Shown: positions 1-6,619 of the stretch, one piece after another
How positions within the stretch are numbered: the first letter of the stretch is position 1
Layout of the letters: each line of letters starts with the position of its first letter
DNA from: a virus
IMG/VR virus record: IMGVR_UViG_3300044984_001420
Span: 1-52,860 of that record
Strand: one strand, 5' to 3'
Length of the DNA: 52,860 nucleotides
Program-made: the position numbers and the translations under genes
Notes under the pieces: model-generated
What the model saw: the letters and a program-made list of their open reading frames with translations, nothing else
Databases searched by the model: none
What the model was told of the DNA's origin: nothing

Positions 1-45
1 ACACAAACGATTCATGTCGCCTCGGAGCAGCGCCGTATCAAGTAA
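1..45 (+). CDS. C-terminal end of a truncated upstream gene
   Basis: Frame 1 is open from the first base of the window and reads TQTIHVASEQRRIK before a TAA stop. Only 14 codons are present, so no family can be named. It could be the end of a + strand gene that begins outside the window, or simply open by chance; the lack of a start codon and the short length keep confidence low. Confidence 0.35.
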   Translation, partial: TQTIHVASEQRRIK

Positions 46-86
46 GCCGCTGGCTCCTGTCCCTGTCCCCGAGAGATCGGAAAACA

Positions 87-578
87 ATGATCGAATCCAT
101 ATTGTTAGCAGCAGTTCTCATGACTAGCCAGAAACCTTTAATGCCAGCACATCCCATGCCAGTCGCGGCGATAAGCGACCCTAATCAAACAGGATTCCAA
201 CGGAGCGCTTATACAGGAAAATATTTCCGGGAATCAATGGAACCGTATCGAAAGTGTGTGGCCTATCACGAGGCTCGATATCAATATTGGACTACAGGCG
301 GGAATGGGAGATATCACTCCACTTACCAAATGACGGGCGCTTTGGTTGAAGGGGCCGCTTGGATGATTACCCCTGAATTGAAAAAGATCTACGGGCGAGA
401 TACAGCCCTTAAAATACGAGACACTCTCATGAGTACCCCGGGCAAGAAATGGTCCCGCTATTACATGGATATGGCCTTCTGGACGGTATTGAACTGGGAG
501 GGAAATGCATCAGGCTTGCATCATTGGGATGCTCAGCGGCACAGATGCCACACAAACATGACTCACTGGGAGCCATAA
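87..578 (+). CDS. Secreted lysozyme/transglycosylase-like (Rpf-like) protein
   Basis: 163 aa. A hydrophobic N-terminus (residues 1-21) looks like a signal peptide or anchor. The rest has the layout of the small resuscitation-promoting-factor/transglycosylase fold: C57 then YHEAR with candidate catalytic Glu62, a conserved YQ at 80-81, a Trp/Tyr-rich second half (SRYYMDMAFWTVLNW), and HWDAQRHRC ending in C154, which could pair with C57. Such phage proteins cleave the glycan strands of peptidoglycan. It lies far from the holin/amidase cassette (43-44.7 kb), so it may act at entry, in particle-associated wall digestion or as an auxiliary lysin. Its stop overlaps the next gene (TAATG). Family assignment is from motif pattern only. 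Confidence 0.6.
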   Translation: MIESILLAAVLMTSQKPLMPAHPMPVAAISDPNQTGFQRSAYTGKYFRESMEPYRKCVAYHEARYQYWTTGGNGRYHSTYQMTGALVEGAAWMITPELKKIYGRDTALKIRDTLMSTPGKKWSRYYMDMAFWTVLNWEGNASGLHHWDAQRHRCHTNMTHWEP

Positions 579-703
579 TGACGGATCAAAACAAAATAGG
601 TGATTGCAGTCAATGTGGACATATCGAGTGGCAATATCGCATTGACCGGGGTGAATGCCGAATTTGTTTACTTTTCAGCAACGAAAAAGAGCGTACCATT
701 TGA
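578..703 (+). CDS. Zinc-ribbon microprotein
   Basis: 41 aa starting at the ATG that overlaps the upstream TAA stop. Contains CSQCGH at residues 9-14 and CRIC about 20 residues on, a two-knuckle zinc-binding pattern. Function unknown; probably translated by coupling from the lysozyme-like gene. One of about ten CxxC microproteins in this genome. Confidence 0.6.
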   Translation: MTDQNKIGDCSQCGHIEWQYRIDRGECRICLLFSNEKERTI

Positions 704-705
704 GT

Positions 706-987
706 GTGAGCAAACCACCGAAAAAAGCCGACCAACCTGATAGCGCCTCGTCTCAGGAAGCCAAAATATTGTGGGCTCTCGATGGTTTAATTGATGCTGA
801 AGGACCAGTGATGGTCACGTCGTGGATCGCCATAATCGAATACATTGATCACAATGGTGAATCCTGTTTGGCCCCCTTGTCATCGGAAATGCCTCCTTGG
901 CGAATGGCCGGTATCTTGGAAACAGGCCGCGAAATGTTGTTCGCCGATTATGTTTACACCGAGGAGTACGACGAATATGATGAGTGA
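706..987 (+). CDS. Hypothetical acidic protein
   Basis: GTG start chosen because it lies just after the TGA of the upstream gene; a longer reading from an ATG at 655 would overlap that gene by about 50 bases. 93 aa, with a Pro/Ser/Lys-rich N-terminus followed by a probable helix (EAKILWALDGLIDAEG) and a very acidic tail (EEYDEYDE). No family recognised. The acidic tail could suggest a DNA-mimic or partner-binding role, but nothing proves it. Confidence 0.5.
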   Translation: MSKPPKKADQPDSASSQEAKILWALDGLIDAEGPVMVTSWIAIIEYIDHNGESCLAPLSSEMPPWRMAGILETGREMLFADYVYTEEYDEYDE

Positions 988-1058
988 CACTAGCAATATG
1001 TCATTGAAATTATGTTCTAAGTAAGTCACACTCTGTTAATGATCAAAGCGGAGTTTCA

Positions 1059-1346
1059 GTGAAATGGTTGCAGCAAGCATCCTGTAGTGGTGAAGACCCT
1101 GTTTTGTTTGATCACTACGTTTTCCCTGAAGCAAGGGAAGCGTTACGAATATGCGGTAATTGTCTTTTTGTTCAAGAGTGTTTAATGTGGGTTCGCCCAA
1201 ATAAATCTTTTTATGATGGTGTTGCTGCAGGGATTGTTTGGCGTAACGGATATCGTGTGAGACCTGACAACACGACACGAGAAGATCGATTGATACGCAT
1301 CAGAAACGAAAAGGGAGGGAATGTTGATGGCGAGCCAATATCCTAA
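1059..1346 (+). CDS. WhiB-family transcription factor (first of two)
   Basis: 95 aa, GTG start behind a GCGGAG ribosome-binding site. The four cysteines C9, C32, C35 and C41 have the C...C-x2-C-x5-C spacing of WhiB-like proteins, which hold a [4Fe-4S] cluster and bind host sigma-A region 4; the GIVWRNG segment at 58-64 stands where WhiB proteins have GVWGG. A basic C-terminal tail follows. Phage WhiB proteins can repress host WhiB2 regulons or adjust phage promoters. The downstream WhiB gene overlaps its 3' end, so the two are likely co-transcribed. WhiB genes occur only in Actinobacteria and their phages, so this gene is the best pointer to the host. Confidence 0.85.
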   Translation: MKWLQQASCSGEDPVLFDHYVFPEAREALRICGNCLFVQECLMWVRPNKSFYDGVAAGIVWRNGYRVRPDNTTREDRLIRIRNEKGGNVDGEPIS

Positions 1347-1596
1347 TTTTAAAGGTAATGAGCCATGTCGATCTTCGGATCCTGATTCTTTCTTTTCGGA
1401 TGGACATTTCCCTAGTTTGAATGAGCAGTTGAAACGTATTTGTTCCTCTTGTGAAATGTTGGAGCCGTGCCGGGATTATGCGATTCGGTTTGAGGATATA
1501 GGATTTTGGGGTGGATTGGCTCCGGGTGAACGGCGTCGTATTCGTCGTGAGCAAGGAATACAAATAGGCAGTGAGTTGCGGCAGAGCGCCGCTTAA
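1327..1596 (+). CDS. WhiB-family transcription factor (second of two)
   Basis: 89 aa from ATG 1327, preferred over ATG 1321 because GGGAGGG (1313-1319) is then 7 nt away. Cysteines C14, C39, C42 and C48 keep the WhiB spacing and GFWGGLAPGERRRIRRE (59-75) matches the WhiB turn plus basic DNA-contacting tail very closely. It is a more canonical WhiB than the upstream copy, whose turn is altered, so the pair may have diverged into different partners: one binding sigma only, the other also DNA. Overlaps the upstream gene by 20 nt. Confidence 0.9.
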   Translation: MASQYPNFKGNEPCRSSDPDSFFSDGHFPSLNEQLKRICSSCEMLEPCRDYAIRFEDIGFWGGLAPGERRRIRREQGIQIGSELRQSAA

Positions 1597-1613
1597 ATGA
1601 AAGGAAAGACCCA

Positions 1614-2045
1614 ATGAGTACAACAGTTACATTGACAGGAACGCTCGGGCAAGATCCAGAGTTGCGTTTTACGCAGGCTGGCAAGGCTGTCGTTTCTTTA
1701 AGCATGGTGACGTCTAAGTCTGTTAAGGGCGAGGATGGTAAGTGGCAGGATACTGAGACGACGTGGTGGAGAGTTACGGCGTGGGATCAGTTGGCTGAGA
1801 ATTGTGCTGAGACTTTGCAGAAGGGTGATCCGGTGATTGTTGTCGGTCGTACTTTCATGGAGACGTTTGAGGATAAGTCTGGTGTTGAGCGTCAGTCTTT
1901 GAAAGTGTCGGCGTTTAATGTTGGGCTTGATTTGAAGCGTAGGTCTGCGAGTGTGTTGCGGGATAAGCAACCTGTTTCTGTGAAGGCTCCGGTGGGTGAT
2001 GATCCGTGGGCTGTTCCTGTTCAGGATGACATTCCTCCTTTTTAG
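1614..2045 (+). CDS. ssb: Single-stranded DNA-binding protein
   Basis: 143 aa with the usual SSB opening (TVTLTGTLGQDPELRFT), the TTWWRVTAWDQLAENC core strand and the VVGRTFMETFEDKSG region of the OB fold, and the acidic tip DDIPPF that recruits partner proteins. Slightly short because the linker between fold and tip is brief (residues about 112-137). RBS AAAGGA. It will coat ssDNA during phage replication and recombination together with the Rad52-like protein at 45.5 kb. The sense strand is rich in G/T, in contrast to the A/C-rich gene just downstream of the next promoter. Confidence 0.95.
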   Translation: MSTTVTLTGTLGQDPELRFTQAGKAVVSLSMVTSKSVKGEDGKWQDTETTWWRVTAWDQLAENCAETLQKGDPVIVVGRTFMETFEDKSGVERQSLKVSAFNVGLDLKRRSASVLRDKQPVSVKAPVGDDPWAVPVQDDIPPF

Positions 2046-2058
2046 TTTGTTTGGGTGT

Positions 2059-2107
2059 ACCCCCCTGCAAGTCACTAACGGGGGGTATGCTAAACTAGGG
2101 TTGTAAG
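2059..2107 (+). promoter_or_regulatory. Promoter P1 (CTAA-G-box-extended -10 family)
   Basis: Extended -10 TGC TAAACT at 2088-2096 followed by AGGGTTGTAAG, the same arrangement as at 4.12, 6.04 and 17.55 kb. Upstream CTGCAAG and CTAA are shared with the other copies. An inverted repeat ACCCCCC/GGGGGGT (2059-2065, 2080-2086) overlaps the spacer and could terminate or regulate. Drives the block starting at 2142. Confidence 0.75.
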
Positions 2108-2141
2108 GACGGGAGATGCCCGTTCAGGGAGGGAGCCCCAA

Positions 2142-2549
2142 ATGAACAACACAGCCACCATCACCAAAACATCACCCCAATATTTCGAAGCGCTTTACGC
2201 GCAAGCCGACGCAGCAGGCAGGCTAGCCGCTGAAGACGCAGTACCAACACCAATAGTTCTCGGCTCAGAGACGGCCCCATTCAACGGAGTCATCGACTAC
2301 TCAAAGCCCACCTACTACGTTTCTGAAGGTCTATGCGGATTCGCGTGGGTCAACTTCAAGGGCAACACCGCCTTCGGACGTTGGGCCAAAAAAGCCGGTA
2401 AAGCAGACAAGGCTTACGGTGGCGGACTGCAAGTTTGGGTCAGCGGCTTCGGACAGTCGGTAACAAGGAAGTCGGCCTACGCCCAAGCGTTCGCCGCAGT
2501 CCTCACCGAAGCGGGAATCACCGCCTACGCAGGATCCCGGTTGGACTAA
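2142..2549 (+). CDS. Conserved actinophage protein of unknown function
   Basis: 135 aa, behind GGGAGG. The segments EALYAQADAAGRLAAE, VPTPIVLGSETAPFNG, GLCGFAWVNFKGN, WVSGFGQSVTRKSAYAQAFA and AYAGSRLD are of a kind I recognise from many actinobacteriophage genomes, where the protein is annotated as hypothetical. It looks like a soluble alpha/beta protein without membrane segments. As first gene after promoter P1 it is probably strongly expressed. Its codons end in A/C, unlike ssb just upstream. No function can be assigned. Confidence 0.75.
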   Translation: MNNTATITKTSPQYFEALYAQADAAGRLAAEDAVPTPIVLGSETAPFNGVIDYSKPTYYVSEGLCGFAWVNFKGNTAFGRWAKKAGKADKAYGGGLQVWVSGFGQSVTRKSAYAQAFAAVLTEAGITAYAGSRLD

Positions 2550-2557
2550 CAAAAACT

Positions 2558-2664
2558 CCGGTGCTGGAGCGTGAAGGGAAGCCGCTGCAGCACCGGGCTC
2601 AACGGCCCGGGGGTTAAGCGACCGTGATCACCCCCCTGATCACATCGACTCGCTACCCCCGGGC
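2558..2664 (+). ncRNA. Highly structured RNA element between 2142 gene and microprotein cluster
   Basis: Three nested or adjacent perfect inverted repeats: CCGGTGCTG (2558-2566) with CAGCACCGG (2588-2596); GCCCGGGGG (2605-2613) with CCCCCGGGC (2656-2664), extended by AGCG (2617-2620) with CGCT (2651-2654); and inside it GTGATCA (2624-2630) with TGATCAC (2637-2643) around a C6 loop. No T-run follows, so it is not a plain terminator. It ends 7 nt before the RBS of the next gene. Could be a processed leader, a small RNA or a translational control element. Confidence 0.55.
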
Positions 2665-2685
2665 TCCCCACAAAGGAGGCCAAAC

Positions 2686-2787
2686 ATGAACTACATTTAT
2701 AAGTGTTCCTTATGTATCGAATGTGAAGACGCACCATGTTTCGAGGAAAGTCCTTACTGCGAAAACTGCGCGAAGGAGTCGCTGTGA
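2686..2787 (+). CDS. Cys-rich microprotein
   Basis: 33 aa behind a strong AAAGGAGG at 2672-2679. Six cysteines: CSLCIEC at 7-13, then C18, and CENC at 25-28, compatible with one or two zinc sites. Directly downstream of the structured RNA. Function unknown. Confidence 0.6.
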   Translation: MNYIYKCSLCIECEDAPCFEESPYCENCAKESL

Positions 2788-2897
2788 AATTAACTCGCAG
2801 AGGAAAAATAGTTGGCCTGACATTTATTTATTTAGTGGCCGGTGCTATCGGTTTGCTGACCGCAAATTGGTGCTGGTATGGGTATTGTGGCCCATGA
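2784..2897 (+). CDS. Single-span membrane microprotein
   Basis: 37 aa, GTG start overlapping the previous TGA (GTGA). A basic head (KLTRRGK) precedes one transmembrane helix, about residues 8-27 (IVGLTFIYLVAGAIGLLTAN), and a short WCWYGYCGP tail. Orientation by the positive-inside rule puts the N-terminus in the cytoplasm. Could be an anti-holin-like, superinfection-exclusion or membrane-stress peptide, but only the topology is visible. Confidence 0.55.
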   Translation: MKLTRRGKIVGLTFIYLVAGAIGLLTANWCWYGYCGP

Positions 2898-2911
2898 CTT
2901 TAAGGAGAAAA

Positions 2912-3025
2912 ATGTCGCAAAAGAAAGACCTCACGCAATGCCCTCATTGCGGATCAACCGGATCAAAATCAACAAAATACCTTTACCGATGTGACGCACT
3001 GCAAGAGTGCGGACGTTACTACTGA
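2912..3025 (+). CDS. Zinc-ribbon microprotein
   Basis: 37 aa behind AAGGAG. CPHCGSTG at residues 10-17 and C27...C33 G form a rubredoxin-like zinc ribbon with the second knuckle spaced C-x5-C (CDALQEC). Lys/Thr-rich between knuckles, as in nucleic-acid-binding ribbons. Part of the microprotein run 2686-3489. Confidence 0.6.
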   Translation: MSQKKDLTQCPHCGSTGSKSTKYLYRCDALQECGRYY

Positions 3026-3040
3026 TGGGAGAAAAACAAA

Positions 3041-3184
3041 ATGGAAATTGAATGCGGAGATTGTGAAGGAACGGGTGAAGGCGAAAATGCTCCCTGTGAA
3101 TTTTGTGCAGGCATCGGCTTCATCGAAGTGGATCCTGCGTTGCTCGGTCCAGATACAGGTAAAGAAGCCGACGGCAGTGCATGA
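3041..3184 (+). CDS. DnaJ-type zinc-finger microprotein
   Basis: 47 aa. CGDCEGTGEG followed by CEFCAGIGF gives two CxxCxGxG repeats, the signature of half of a DnaJ cysteine-rich domain. The tail is acidic. In DnaJ two such pairs bind zinc and help substrate binding; here the fragment stands alone, so it may be a chaperone adaptor or simply a stable zinc scaffold. Its TGA overlaps the next ATG. Confidence 0.65.
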   Translation: MEIECGDCEGTGEGENAPCEFCAGIGFIEVDPALLGPDTGKEADGSA

Positions 3185-3489
3185 TGGATCATGACTCTTT
3201 GTGCTTGCCCGGTGTTTCACCTGTAACGCCCGATAAATGTATTTACTGCGGTATTGCTCGGGCAGCGCGGTTGGAGGAACGCAACGACATGGCAAACGTG
3301 TCTAACGCCGATTTAGTAATTCAGGCTTATGCGCGTGGTCGCGAGGATGCTGCAGTGGCAGTGCGTGAGTTCCCTGTTCACTCGATTCCTTTTCTGCCAT
3401 CGGACACACCGTTGAGCATGGCTGTTCGTATTAAAGAAATAGTTTCAATTGCCGCTATCGGTTCCCCTGCCAAGGCTGACAATGGTTAG
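3184..3489 (+). CDS. Hypothetical protein with N-terminal zinc knuckle
   Basis: About 101 aa; two adjacent ATGs (3181, 3184) overlap the upstream stop. N-terminus has CLPG and CIYCG knuckles, then IARAARLEERNDM and a helical region (ADLVIQAYARGREDAAVAVREF). An internal ATG at 3289 has a GGAGG about 12 nt upstream and could give a shorter form lacking the zinc part. Function unknown. Confidence 0.6.
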   Translation: MDHDSLCLPGVSPVTPDKCIYCGIARAARLEERNDMANVSNADLVIQAYARGREDAAVAVREFPVHSIPFLPSDTPLSMAVRIKEIVSIAAIGSPAKADNG

Positions 3490-4117
3490 CGAGTTAATCA
3501 AAAAAATCTTTGACACGTCAGAGTCGGATCGTTCATTACAGCGCAGTATTGGACCCAGTGAAATTGGGGGCTGCAGGCGTCGAGTGTGGCATCGTTTACA
3601 AAATGATCCCGCCATCAATGAGACGTTAGGCATGGCGGCTTTCATGGGTACAGCGATTCACGAAAAGATTGAGAGACGTTTACGGGATCTTGATGATGAG
3701 CGTTATCTGGTTGAGGTCGAAGTTGAGTTTGATGGTTTGTTGGGTCATGTCGATGTTTATGATCAAGTGGCCCGTGAGGTGATTGACTGGAAAACGATTA
3801 CTTTGAAAAAGGTGCGTTTCTTTCCGGCTGATCAACAATGGTTGCAAGTTCAGATTTATGGTTTGTTGTTGACGGAGAATGGTTACCCGGTTGATCGTGT
3901 TTCGCTTGTGGGTATTCCTCGTGATGGTAGTGAGCGTGATGTTGTGGTGCGTTCGCAGGTGTTTCGACGTGATGTTGCTGAGGAGGGTTTGCGCTGGTTG
4001 GAGTCGGTGCGCGGGGAGTTGTTTGCTCCTGAGCCTGAGAAGCCTGTTTCGTTTTGTCGGAGTTATTGCCAGTTTTGGTCGGAGTCGGGTGTTGGGGGGT
4101 GCCCCGGTAAGTCCTAA
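3482..4117 (+). CDS. Cas4/RecB-like PD-(D/E)XK exonuclease with Fe-S cysteines
   Basis: 211 aa, ATG overlapping the previous stop. Motifs in order: GGCRRRVWH with C31, GTAIHE with H60, LLGHVDVYD with D91, IDWKT with D102 and K104, QVQIYG with Q123 and Y126, and C-terminal C192, C196, C207. The His-Asp-DxK-Q/Y order is that of RecB-type nucleases and the one-plus-three cysteine layout is that of Cas4/AddB [4Fe-4S] enzymes. Family members resect DNA ends 5' to 3'. In this phage it would supply ssDNA for the Rad52-like annealing protein (45.5 kb), although the two genes are far apart. No Cas1/Cas2 or CRISPR repeats are present. Confidence 0.85.
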   Translation: MVSELIKKIFDTSESDRSLQRSIGPSEIGGCRRRVWHRLQNDPAINETLGMAAFMGTAIHEKIERRLRDLDDERYLVEVEVEFDGLLGHVDVYDQVAREVIDWKTITLKKVRFFPADQQWLQVQIYGLLLTENGYPVDRVSLVGIPRDGSERDVVVRSQVFRRDVAEEGLRWLESVRGELFAPEPEKPVSFCRSYCQFWSESGVGGCPGKS

Positions 4118-4146
4118 ACCGGGGTGTGCTACACTGGGGTTGTAAG
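4102..4146 (+). promoter_or_regulatory. Promoter P2 with overlapping hairpin
   Basis: Extended -10 TGC TACACT at 4127-4135 followed by GGGGTTGTAAG, as at P1, P3 and P4. The perfect inverted repeat CCCCGGT/ACCGGGG (4102-4108, 4118-4124) sits across the end of the nuclease gene and the spacer, so it may act as hairpin for upstream transcripts or as an operator. CTAA at 4114 is shared with the other promoters. Confidence 0.75.
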
Positions 4147-4163
4147 CAAGGGAGAGGAACCTC

Positions 4164-4352
4164 ATGTCAAACGAAAAGACCACCAAAAGCCAAGTCCGAA
4201 GCAACTTCAAATACGTTCGCGAATTGATGCGTCAAGCGGAAGTCGCCATGAAAAATGACGACATCGAAGAACTGTCAATCATCGCCCATGAACTTATCGG
4301 AAGCGCCAACGTTGCGTTCGCCTACATGGAAGAACGAGGAGGTGCGGTATGA
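4164..4352 (+). CDS. Small helical protein, unknown
   Basis: 62 aa, first gene after promoter P2, RBS GGGAGAGG. Two predicted amphipathic helices (NFKYVRELMRQAEVAMK and ELSIIAHELIGSANVAFAYM). No Cys, no membrane span. Overlaps the next start by ATGA. Function unknown. Confidence 0.65.
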   Translation: MSNEKTTKSQVRSNFKYVRELMRQAEVAMKNDDIEELSIIAHELIGSANVAFAYMEERGGAV

Positions 4353-4588
4353 GATCACCAGCCGGATTTATTAAGGCCACGACCCGTGGCTCCGCCTACC
4401 GATCCGTAACGGGCACTCACTGGATCAAGAAGTTGGGGTCTAAATGGCACCTCATCGAAATGCGTGATTCCGGTGAAGGAAGAAAGCCTGTGACGGTTGC
4501 CGTATTCAAAACCCTCACAGAAGCATCACTGTCTTATCTGGAAACAAATCACCCGGAGCGATTCAATTATTTTTACGGAAGGAAGTAA
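4349..4588 (+). CDS. Hypothetical protein
   Basis: 79 aa, start coupled to the stop of the previous gene. Basic and beta-rich: THWIKKLGSKWHLIEM, VTVAVFKTLTEASLSYLE. The pattern of short strands then a helix could be a small ssDNA/RNA-binding or WGR-like fold, but no family is recognised. Confidence 0.6.
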   Translation: MRSPAGFIKATTRGSAYRSVTGTHWIKKLGSKWHLIEMRDSGEGRKPVTVAVFKTLTEASLSYLETNHPERFNYFYGRK

Positions 4589-4592
4589 CCGC

Positions 4593-4772
4593 ATGAGTCA
4601 GCCATATACAAAAACGGAGATCAGAAATTTCATCAAAGACACTCGCCGCATGTTGCGTTACATGGAAGCCGATCTTCGTGAAGAGAATTGGCATGGAGTG
4701 TATGACTGCTTCTCTGCGATGGGCTCGGAAGATTTTGTAAATCGTTATGAAAGATGGGAGGAGGGCCAATGA
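4593..4772 (+). CDS. Small helical protein, unknown
   Basis: 59 aa from ATG 4593, with GGAAGG about 9 nt upstream. Largely helical and charged (KTEIRNFIKDTRRMLRYME, FVNRYERWEEGQ). Longer readings in this frame overlap the upstream gene and were not used. Overlaps the next gene by 4 nt. Function unknown. Confidence 0.6.
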   Translation: MSQPYTKTEIRNFIKDTRRMLRYMEADLREENWHGVYDCFSAMGSEDFVNRYERWEEGQ

Positions 4773-5152
4773 TTCTTTACCACTTCACAAGCCTCATTCA
4801 CCTGCCAGTAATTGAGAAGGCTGAAATGCTACGACTAACCGAATCGAACATTCACATAACAATCCCAAACTTTGGCCCGGATGTTGTTTGGTTCACTACC
4901 GAACCGACCGCCTCGCTAGGTCACGGGCTCCAAGGTGTCGTTGACAAGACAGCCATCAGATTCACGGTGGATGTCCCGGATCATTGGGTCAAGCCGTGGT
5001 TACCGTGGGCTGAGGCTCAAGGCATGGATCCAGAATGGATGGGTTACCTTGTTGAAGCGGGTGGCGGAATGGAGGCCGCTGAAACGTGGATGGTGACATT
5101 TCGCCCGGTAAGGAAAGATCGTTGGGTTTCAATCGATATGGGAAACAGGTGA
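4769..5152 (+). CDS. ADP-ribosyltransferase-fold-like hypothetical protein
   Basis: 127 aa from ATG 4769 (RBS GGGAGGAGG). Opens LYHFTSLIHLPVIEKAEMLRL, then GPDVVWFTTEP, a pattern reminiscent of DarT/DUF4433 and similar ART-fold proteins that begin YH.T...LP.I...GL.., followed by a Trp-rich segment (WVKPWLPWAEAQ). The catalytic Glu typical of ARTs is not obvious, although GGGMEAAETWMV near residue 105 has candidates. If truly ART-like it could modify host nucleic acid or protein; otherwise it is a conserved phage unknown. Confidence 0.5.
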   Translation: MILYHFTSLIHLPVIEKAEMLRLTESNIHITIPNFGPDVVWFTTEPTASLGHGLQGVVDKTAIRFTVDVPDHWVKPWLPWAEAQGMDPEWMGYLVEAGGGMEAAETWMVTFRPVRKDRWVSIDMGNR

Positions 5153-5156
5153 TGTT

Positions 5157-5399
5157 ATGACAACAGTAAGAGCATTCACAATACCGTTCACCCGCCAACC
5201 TGCAGCGGAATGGGAAACACCATTCTGTAAATATCAGGTTGTCGCTTTCGAAAACAGTGTCACTTTAGGGATTTGCCCGTCTGAGACAGGTGTGTGGCAT
5301 AACGTCCCTGTCGATAATCCAGAGCGGTTTGGCGAGTTCAAGACAACAAAACAATTTCAATCATGGGCTGAAGCCTTTTTTGAGGGTGGAAAGGAGTGA
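5157..5399 (+). CDS. Hypothetical protein
   Basis: 80 aa, beginning 4 nt after the upstream stop. Mixed strands and a C-terminal helix (TKQFQSWAEAFFEGGKE). A single Cys pair (C24, C40) is not in a zinc pattern. No family recognised. The A of its stop starts the ATG of the following microprotein. Confidence 0.55.
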   Translation: MTTVRAFTIPFTRQPAAEWETPFCKYQVVAFENSVTLGICPSETGVWHNVPVDNPERFGEFKTTKQFQSWAEAFFEGGKE

Positions 5400-5530
5400 T
5401 GGGATGGAATGGGGCACAAGATTATGTTCGCTTAACGAATTGTGTTGAGTGTGACACGGAAGCACAACTTACCGACAGTCTTTGCCACGGTTGCCGAGTC
5501 GCTATGGGTTATGAAAATGAGGAGGAATGA
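5399..5530 (+). CDS. Zinc-ribbon microprotein
   Basis: 43 aa. CVEC at residues 15-18 and CHGC at 29-32 form a compact two-knuckle ribbon; the tail is acidic (ENEEE). RBS AAGGAG. Its TGA overlaps the start of the HD hydrolase gene (ATGATG), so the two are probably translationally coupled. Confidence 0.65.
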   Translation: MGWNGAQDYVRLTNCVECDTEAQLTDSLCHGCRVAMGYENEEE

Positions 5531-6036
5531 TGAAATTAGGGTTTGATTTATCGACTCCGCAGGGAGCGCTGGAGTTTGCGAATTATGTCCACAAGGATCA
5601 GGTGGACAAAATCGGTGTTCCTTACATTTATCACGTTTCTCGTGTTGGAACCTCTTTGTGGAGGTTTGGTGATGAGTTTGTGATTGCTGGTTTTCTGCAT
5701 GACGTTGTCGAGGACACGGATTACTCGTTGGAGGATCTTTCTGCGATGGGTGCCAGTGATGATGTTGTTTGTGCGGTGGAGTCTGTCACGAAAACGACGT
5801 CTGGAGCCTCTCTCGCAGAGTATGAGGCGAGTGTTCGTAGGGCGATGGATGATCTGATCGGCAGGTTTGTTAAGGCTGCTGATGTGTCTGATAATGGCTC
5901 GCGTGTTGATGATATTCCGTGGGGTTTCTTGCGGTCGAAGATGGCTAAAAAGTATGCGATGGCTGAGCGGGTGATTGCTGAGTACATTCCGGGTTATCGG
6001 CTTGGTTGTGTGTTGGGCCCGCTGCAAGATGCCTAA
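5527..6036 (+). CDS. HD-domain small alarmone (p)ppGpp hydrolase-like protein
   Basis: 169 aa. The order of motifs is that of the RelA/SpoT hydrolase and MESH1: VHKDQVDKIGVPYIYHVSRV (H22, H36), AGFLHDVVEDT (H58, D59, E62, D63), VVCAVESVTK and FVKAADVSDN (D119). The length is that of free-standing small alarmone hydrolases. These use Mn2+ to remove the 3'-pyrophosphate of (p)ppGpp, and in toxSAS systems a SAH can be the antidote of an alarmone-synthetase toxin. A RelA/SpoT-like module is encoded at about 15.6-16.3 kb in the same genome. Alternative: broader HD nucleotide phosphohydrolase. Sense strand is strikingly G/T-rich compared with its neighbours. Confidence 0.8.
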   Translation: MMKLGFDLSTPQGALEFANYVHKDQVDKIGVPYIYHVSRVGTSLWRFGDEFVIAGFLHDVVEDTDYSLEDLSAMGASDDVVCAVESVTKTTSGASLAEYEASVRRAMDDLIGRFVKAADVSDNGSRVDDIPWGFLRSKMAKKYAMAERVIAEYIPGYRLGCVLGPLQDA

Positions 6037-6064
6037 CCCCGGTATGCTATACTAGGGTTGTAAG
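6022..6064 (+). promoter_or_regulatory. Promoter P3
   Basis: Extended -10 TGC TATACT at 6045-6053, preceded by CCTAACCCCGG and followed by AGGGTTGTAAG; CTGCAAG lies at 6022-6028. AACCC and GGGTT bracket the -10. It begins inside the end of the HD gene and serves the 6081-7004 block. Confidence 0.8.
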
Positions 6065-6080
6065 GGAGAGGAGACCCAAC

Positions 6081-6251
6081 ATGAACTGTAAATCATGCGC
6101 CAAAAGTATCGAGGCAATCGAAGCATTCCCCGGCCAAATCTGTGTCGAATGCTACGCCGCTAGTCCAGCCGGACAAGCCCCCATCACTGCCCAACAACTA
6201 ACCGCCTTATGGGGCGGACCCGTCACCAAAACCATCAATTGGGAGGACTAA
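6081..6251 (+). CDS. Cys-rich small protein
   Basis: 56 aa, first gene after promoter P3, RBS GGGAGAGGAG. CKSC at 3-6 and CVEC at 22-25 give a zinc ribbon, followed by a Pro/Ala/Gln-rich tail ending NWED. Stop overlaps the next start (TAATG). Function unknown. Confidence 0.65.
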   Translation: MNCKSCAKSIEAIEAFPGQICVECYAASPAGQAPITAQQLTALWGGPVTKTINWED

Positions 6252-6619
6252 TGAAAACCACATTTCTCAAAGAAAGCCGAAACCTCAACGTTCAATTTAC
6301 TCTTAACGGTGACTACATCGGGGACAGTGAAGCAATTCCTACACTAAACCTCAGTTTTGTGTTTAGCAAAACCTACAAAGCCTACATAGCCACAGCGTCC
6401 TACGTTGAACTGGAGCCAGCAGGCGGATACTCCATGCAAAAGTGGCAATCCGACTGGCCGATGCTCCGCTTCGGGTTCACCCCCACAGCGCGATACAGCG
6501 AAAAAGGATTGACCGAGTTCGCTAACAAACTGTTAGCAGAAATCGAAAACACAGGATTTTCAAGCCCGACGCTTCAAAATCTGTACAACAGGAAAATCAA
6601 TCAGGAGGTGGCAGCATGA
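6251..6619 (+). CDS. Hypothetical beta-rich protein
   Basis: 122 aa. Alternating strand-like segments (LNVQFTLNGDYIGD, LNLSFVFSKTYKAYIATASYVE) and a C-terminal helix (GLTEFANKLLAEIEN). No zinc or membrane signature. Coupled to both neighbours by short overlaps. Family not recognised. Confidence 0.6.
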   Translation: MKTTFLKESRNLNVQFTLNGDYIGDSEAIPTLNLSFVFSKTYKAYIATASYVELEPAGGYSMQKWQSDWPMLRFGFTPTARYSEKGLTEFANKLLAEIENTGFSSPTLQNLYNRKINQEVAA

